A stretch of 64,000 nucleotides of DNA, from NCBI GenBank assembly GCA_024711295.1, contig JANJTB010000028.1:124001-188000 (forward strand), given 5' to 3'. Positions 62,153-64,000 of the stretch are shown in pieces; position 1 is the first letter of the stretch, and each line of letters starts with the position of its first letter. The position numbers and the translations under genes were made by a program. The notes below the pieces were generated by a model that worked only from the letters and a program-made list of their open reading frames with translations, ran no database searches and was not told the origin of the DNA. This DNA comes from a bacterium. GTDB taxonomy: Bacteria; Bacteroidota; Ignavibacteria; Kapaibacteriales; UBA2268.

Positions 62153-64000
62153 ATGAGTAGTTCGAAATCTATTAAATCATTAGTTATTGTAGAATCACCG
62201 GCGAAGGCCAAAACTATAGAGAAAATCCTGGGAAGTGATTACTTAGTTAAGTCAAGTATTGGCCATATAAGAGACCTTGCTAAAAATGAAATGTCAATTG
62301 ATATAAAGAATGGTTTTAAACCTAAATATGAAATATCTCCTGATAAAAAGAAAACGGTAAGTGAATTAAAGAAATTAGCAAAAGATAGTGAAACTGTTTG
62401 GCTTGCTACGGACGAGGATCGCGAGGGCGAAGCAATTGCATGGCATTTGTGTGAAGCATTAGGGCTTGATTATAAGGAAACAAAGAGAATTGTATTTCAT
62501 GAGATTACAAAAAATGCTATACTTGAATCTGTAAAAAATCCCAGAACTATTGATAAAAATCTAGTAGATGCCCAACAAGCCAGAAGGGTACTTGACAGAC
62601 TTGTAGGATACGAACTTTCTCCTGTACTATGGAAAAAAGTCAAAAAAGGCCTTTCCGCTGGCAGAGTTCAATCTGTCGCTGTTCGCTTAATTGTTGAAAG
62701 AGAAAGGGAAATTTTAAATTTTAACCACGAAGCATCATTTAAGATAATTGGTGAATTTTTGACTGAACAAGGTAAAAAATTTACAGCAGAGCTCAAAACC
62801 AGATTTTTAAATCTCGATGAAGCAATTAATTTTTTAAACAAAATTTCAGATTCAACTTTTACCGTTAGTGATTTAACAGTTAAACCATCCAAAAGAACTC
62901 CATCTCCACCTTTTACTACTTCTACATTGCAGCAGGAAGCAAGCAGAAAGCTTGGATTCTCTGTTAAACAAACCATGGTTGTGGCTCAAAAGCTTTATGA
63001 ATCAGGTAAAATTACTTATATGAGAACTGATTCGTTAAATTTATCTGAAGTAGCTATCAACGCAGCGAAAGAGTTTATTGGAAGTGAATATGGTGATAAG
63101 TATGTTAAGCCAAGAAGATTTAAGACTAAGAACGAGTCAGCTCAGGAAGCTCATGAAGCAATTCGCCCTACAAACATGTCAACAATTGACATAAAAGGTG
63201 AACGTGACCAACAGAGATTGTATGATTTAATTTGGAAAAGAACAATTGCCAGCCAAATGGCTGATGCTGAATTGGAAAAAACAACAGCTACCATTGAAAT
63301 TGATAACTCAAACGAAATTTTTATTGCGAATGGAGAAGTAATAAAGTTTGATGGATTTCTTAAGATTTATCATGAAGATATTGATGATGATAATTCAAAT
63401 GAAGATGAAAACAGCAAAATGCTTCCATTTTTGAGAAAAGGTGAAAATCCAATACGCGAAAAAATTACCGGTCGTCAAGTTTTCAAAAAACCTCCTGCAA
63501 GATATACTGAAGCAAGTTTAGTAAAAAAACTAGAAGAAATGAGTATCGGGCGACCTTCTACTTATGCTCCGACCATAAGTACAATTCAAGATAGAGGATA
63601 TGTTGTTAAAGAAGATAGAGATGGTAAAGAAAGACAATATTACAGTGTTGAACTCACAAGCGGAAAAGCAGAATATAATTTAGAGACTGAGACTTATGGT
63701 ACAGAAAAATCAAAGCTATTTCCTACTGATATGGGATTTGTAGTTAATGATTTTCTCGTTAAGTATTTTCCTAGTATAGTTGACTTTAACTTCACTGCAC
63801 AAGTCGAAGAGGAATTCGACAACATAGCTGACGGGAAGTTGAAATGGCAGGATATGATTAAGGCGTTTTATAATCCTTTTCATGACACTATCGAGCAATC
63901 TCAGCAAATTAAGCGTGAAGATGCCGTTCAGTCGAGAGAGTTAGGTCTTGATCCTAAAACAGGTAAAATGATATATGCCAAGATTGGTCCCTATGGTCCA
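62153..64000 (+). CDS. topA: DNA topoisomerase I (partial, 3' end off the window)
   Basis: 616 codons from the ATG at 62153, still open at the window edge. The TOPRIM domain (VIVESPAKAKTIEKIL with TDEDREGEAIAWHL) is followed by the type IA core, with the gate region QQARRVLDRLVGYELSP and the active tyrosine in GKITYMRTDSLN. The visible end (KTGKMIYAKIGPYGP) begins a C-terminal repeat domain, so only the tail is missing. It relaxes negative supercoils. It starts 156 bases from the divergent peroxiredoxin gene. Confidence 0.95.
   Translation, partial: MSSSKSIKSLVIVESPAKAKTIEKILGSDYLVKSSIGHIRDLAKNEMSIDIKNGFKPKYEISPDKKKTVSELKKLAKDSETVWLATDEDREGEAIAWHLCEALGLDYKETKRIVFHEITKNAILESVKNPRTIDKNLVDAQQARRVLDRLVGYELSPVLWKKVKKGLSAGRVQSVAVRLIVEREREILNFNHEASFKIIGEFLTEQGKKFTAELKTRFLNLDEAINFLNKISDSTFTVSDLTVKPSKRTPSPPFTTSTLQQEASRKLGFSVKQTMVVAQKLYESGKITYMRTDSLNLSEVAINAAKEFIGSEYGDKYVKPRRFKTKNESAQEAHEAIRPTNMSTIDIKGERDQQRLYDLIWKRTIASQMADAELEKTTATIEIDNSNEIFIANGEVIKFDGFLKIYHEDIDDDNSNEDENSKMLPFLRKGENPIREKITGRQVFKKPPARYTEASLVKKLEEMSIGRPSTYAPTISTIQDRGYVVKEDRDGKERQYYSVELTSGKAEYNLETETYGTEKSKLFPTDMGFVVNDFLVKYFPSIVDFNFTAQVEEEFDNIADGKLKWQDMIKAFYNPFHDTIEQSQQIKREDAVQSRELGLDPKTGKMIYAKIGPYGP

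Noticed and set aside
1-64000. CRISPR arrays, insertion sequences, phage genes or restriction systems
   Set aside because: I saw no regularly spaced repeats, transposase or integrase motifs, or known defence genes.

Overview
The window reads as a chromosomal segment of a low-GC, free-living member of the Bacteroidota/FCB group. The evidence is several secreted proteins with type IX secretion (T9SS) C-terminal sorting domains, a DUF5686 outer-membrane protein, a TonB-dependent receptor, a DUF4397 lipoprotein, and a promoter ahead of rpmG that matches the Bacteroidetes form (TTTG, 19 bases, TAnnTTTG). HPr kinase and the general gene mix fit a deep lineage such as Kapabacteria or Ignavibacteria better than classical Bacteroidia, but that placement is inference.

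Layout. 1-5.0 kb: two minus-strand T9SS substrates, an IgGFc-binding-domain protein cut by the window edge and a beta-propeller protein. 5.1-7.9 kb: small ORFs, then a biotin carboxylase/biotin carrier pair. 7.9-14.8 kb: a minus-strand run of ydbS/ydbT-like PH-domain genes, accD, hprK, pbpC and rluE. 15-17.5 kb: an FeS-BCP-type photolyase that lacks the usual cluster cysteines, and a sensor kinase. 17.5-20 kb: a minus run of DoxX, ComF, isochorismatase-like hydrolase and secreted endonuclease. 20.2-24.7 kb: accA, a YqaA-like protein and uvrA. 24.9-28.7 kb: an NTF2-like protein, a structured region of unclear nature, a WD40 T9SS protein, a truncated secreted-protein gene and tRNA-Glu. 28.7-32.2 kb: pheS, rpmG and a C25-like T9SS protein. 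32.3-37.0 kb: a compact tryptophan-degradation-like operon (tryptophan dioxygenase, kynureninase, a membrane protein, aldehyde dehydrogenase, two small genes). 37.1-40.2 kb: gcvH, accC, accB, efp and tRNA-Cys. 40.2-47.8 kb: a TPR lipoprotein, ddl, a PfkB kinase, a CBM9-like protein and a DUF5686 protein. 47.8-50.7 kb: a yeast-type cytosine deaminase, a TPR lipoprotein histidine kinase and tmRNA. 50.7-52 kb: a decayed patch. 52-61.4 kb: a surface/secretion cluster of DUF4397 lipoprotein, subtilase, small membrane protein, TonB receptor and T9SS serine hydrolase. 61.4-64 kb: a peroxiredoxin and the 5' part of topA.

How the genes fit together. accA, accB-accC and accD, at three separate loci, make one complete acetyl-CoA carboxylase. 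The second biotin carboxylase/carrier pair has no carboxyltransferase beside it and probably serves another acyl-CoA carboxylase. Many products are cell-surface or exported. No transposase, integrase, phage gene or CRISPR array was recognised. The items most worth a second look are the cluster-less photolyase, the C25-like protein without a GHG motif, the protease/TonB cluster, the structured 25.5-25.86 kb region, the gene that runs into tRNA-Glu, and the decayed patch after ssrA.
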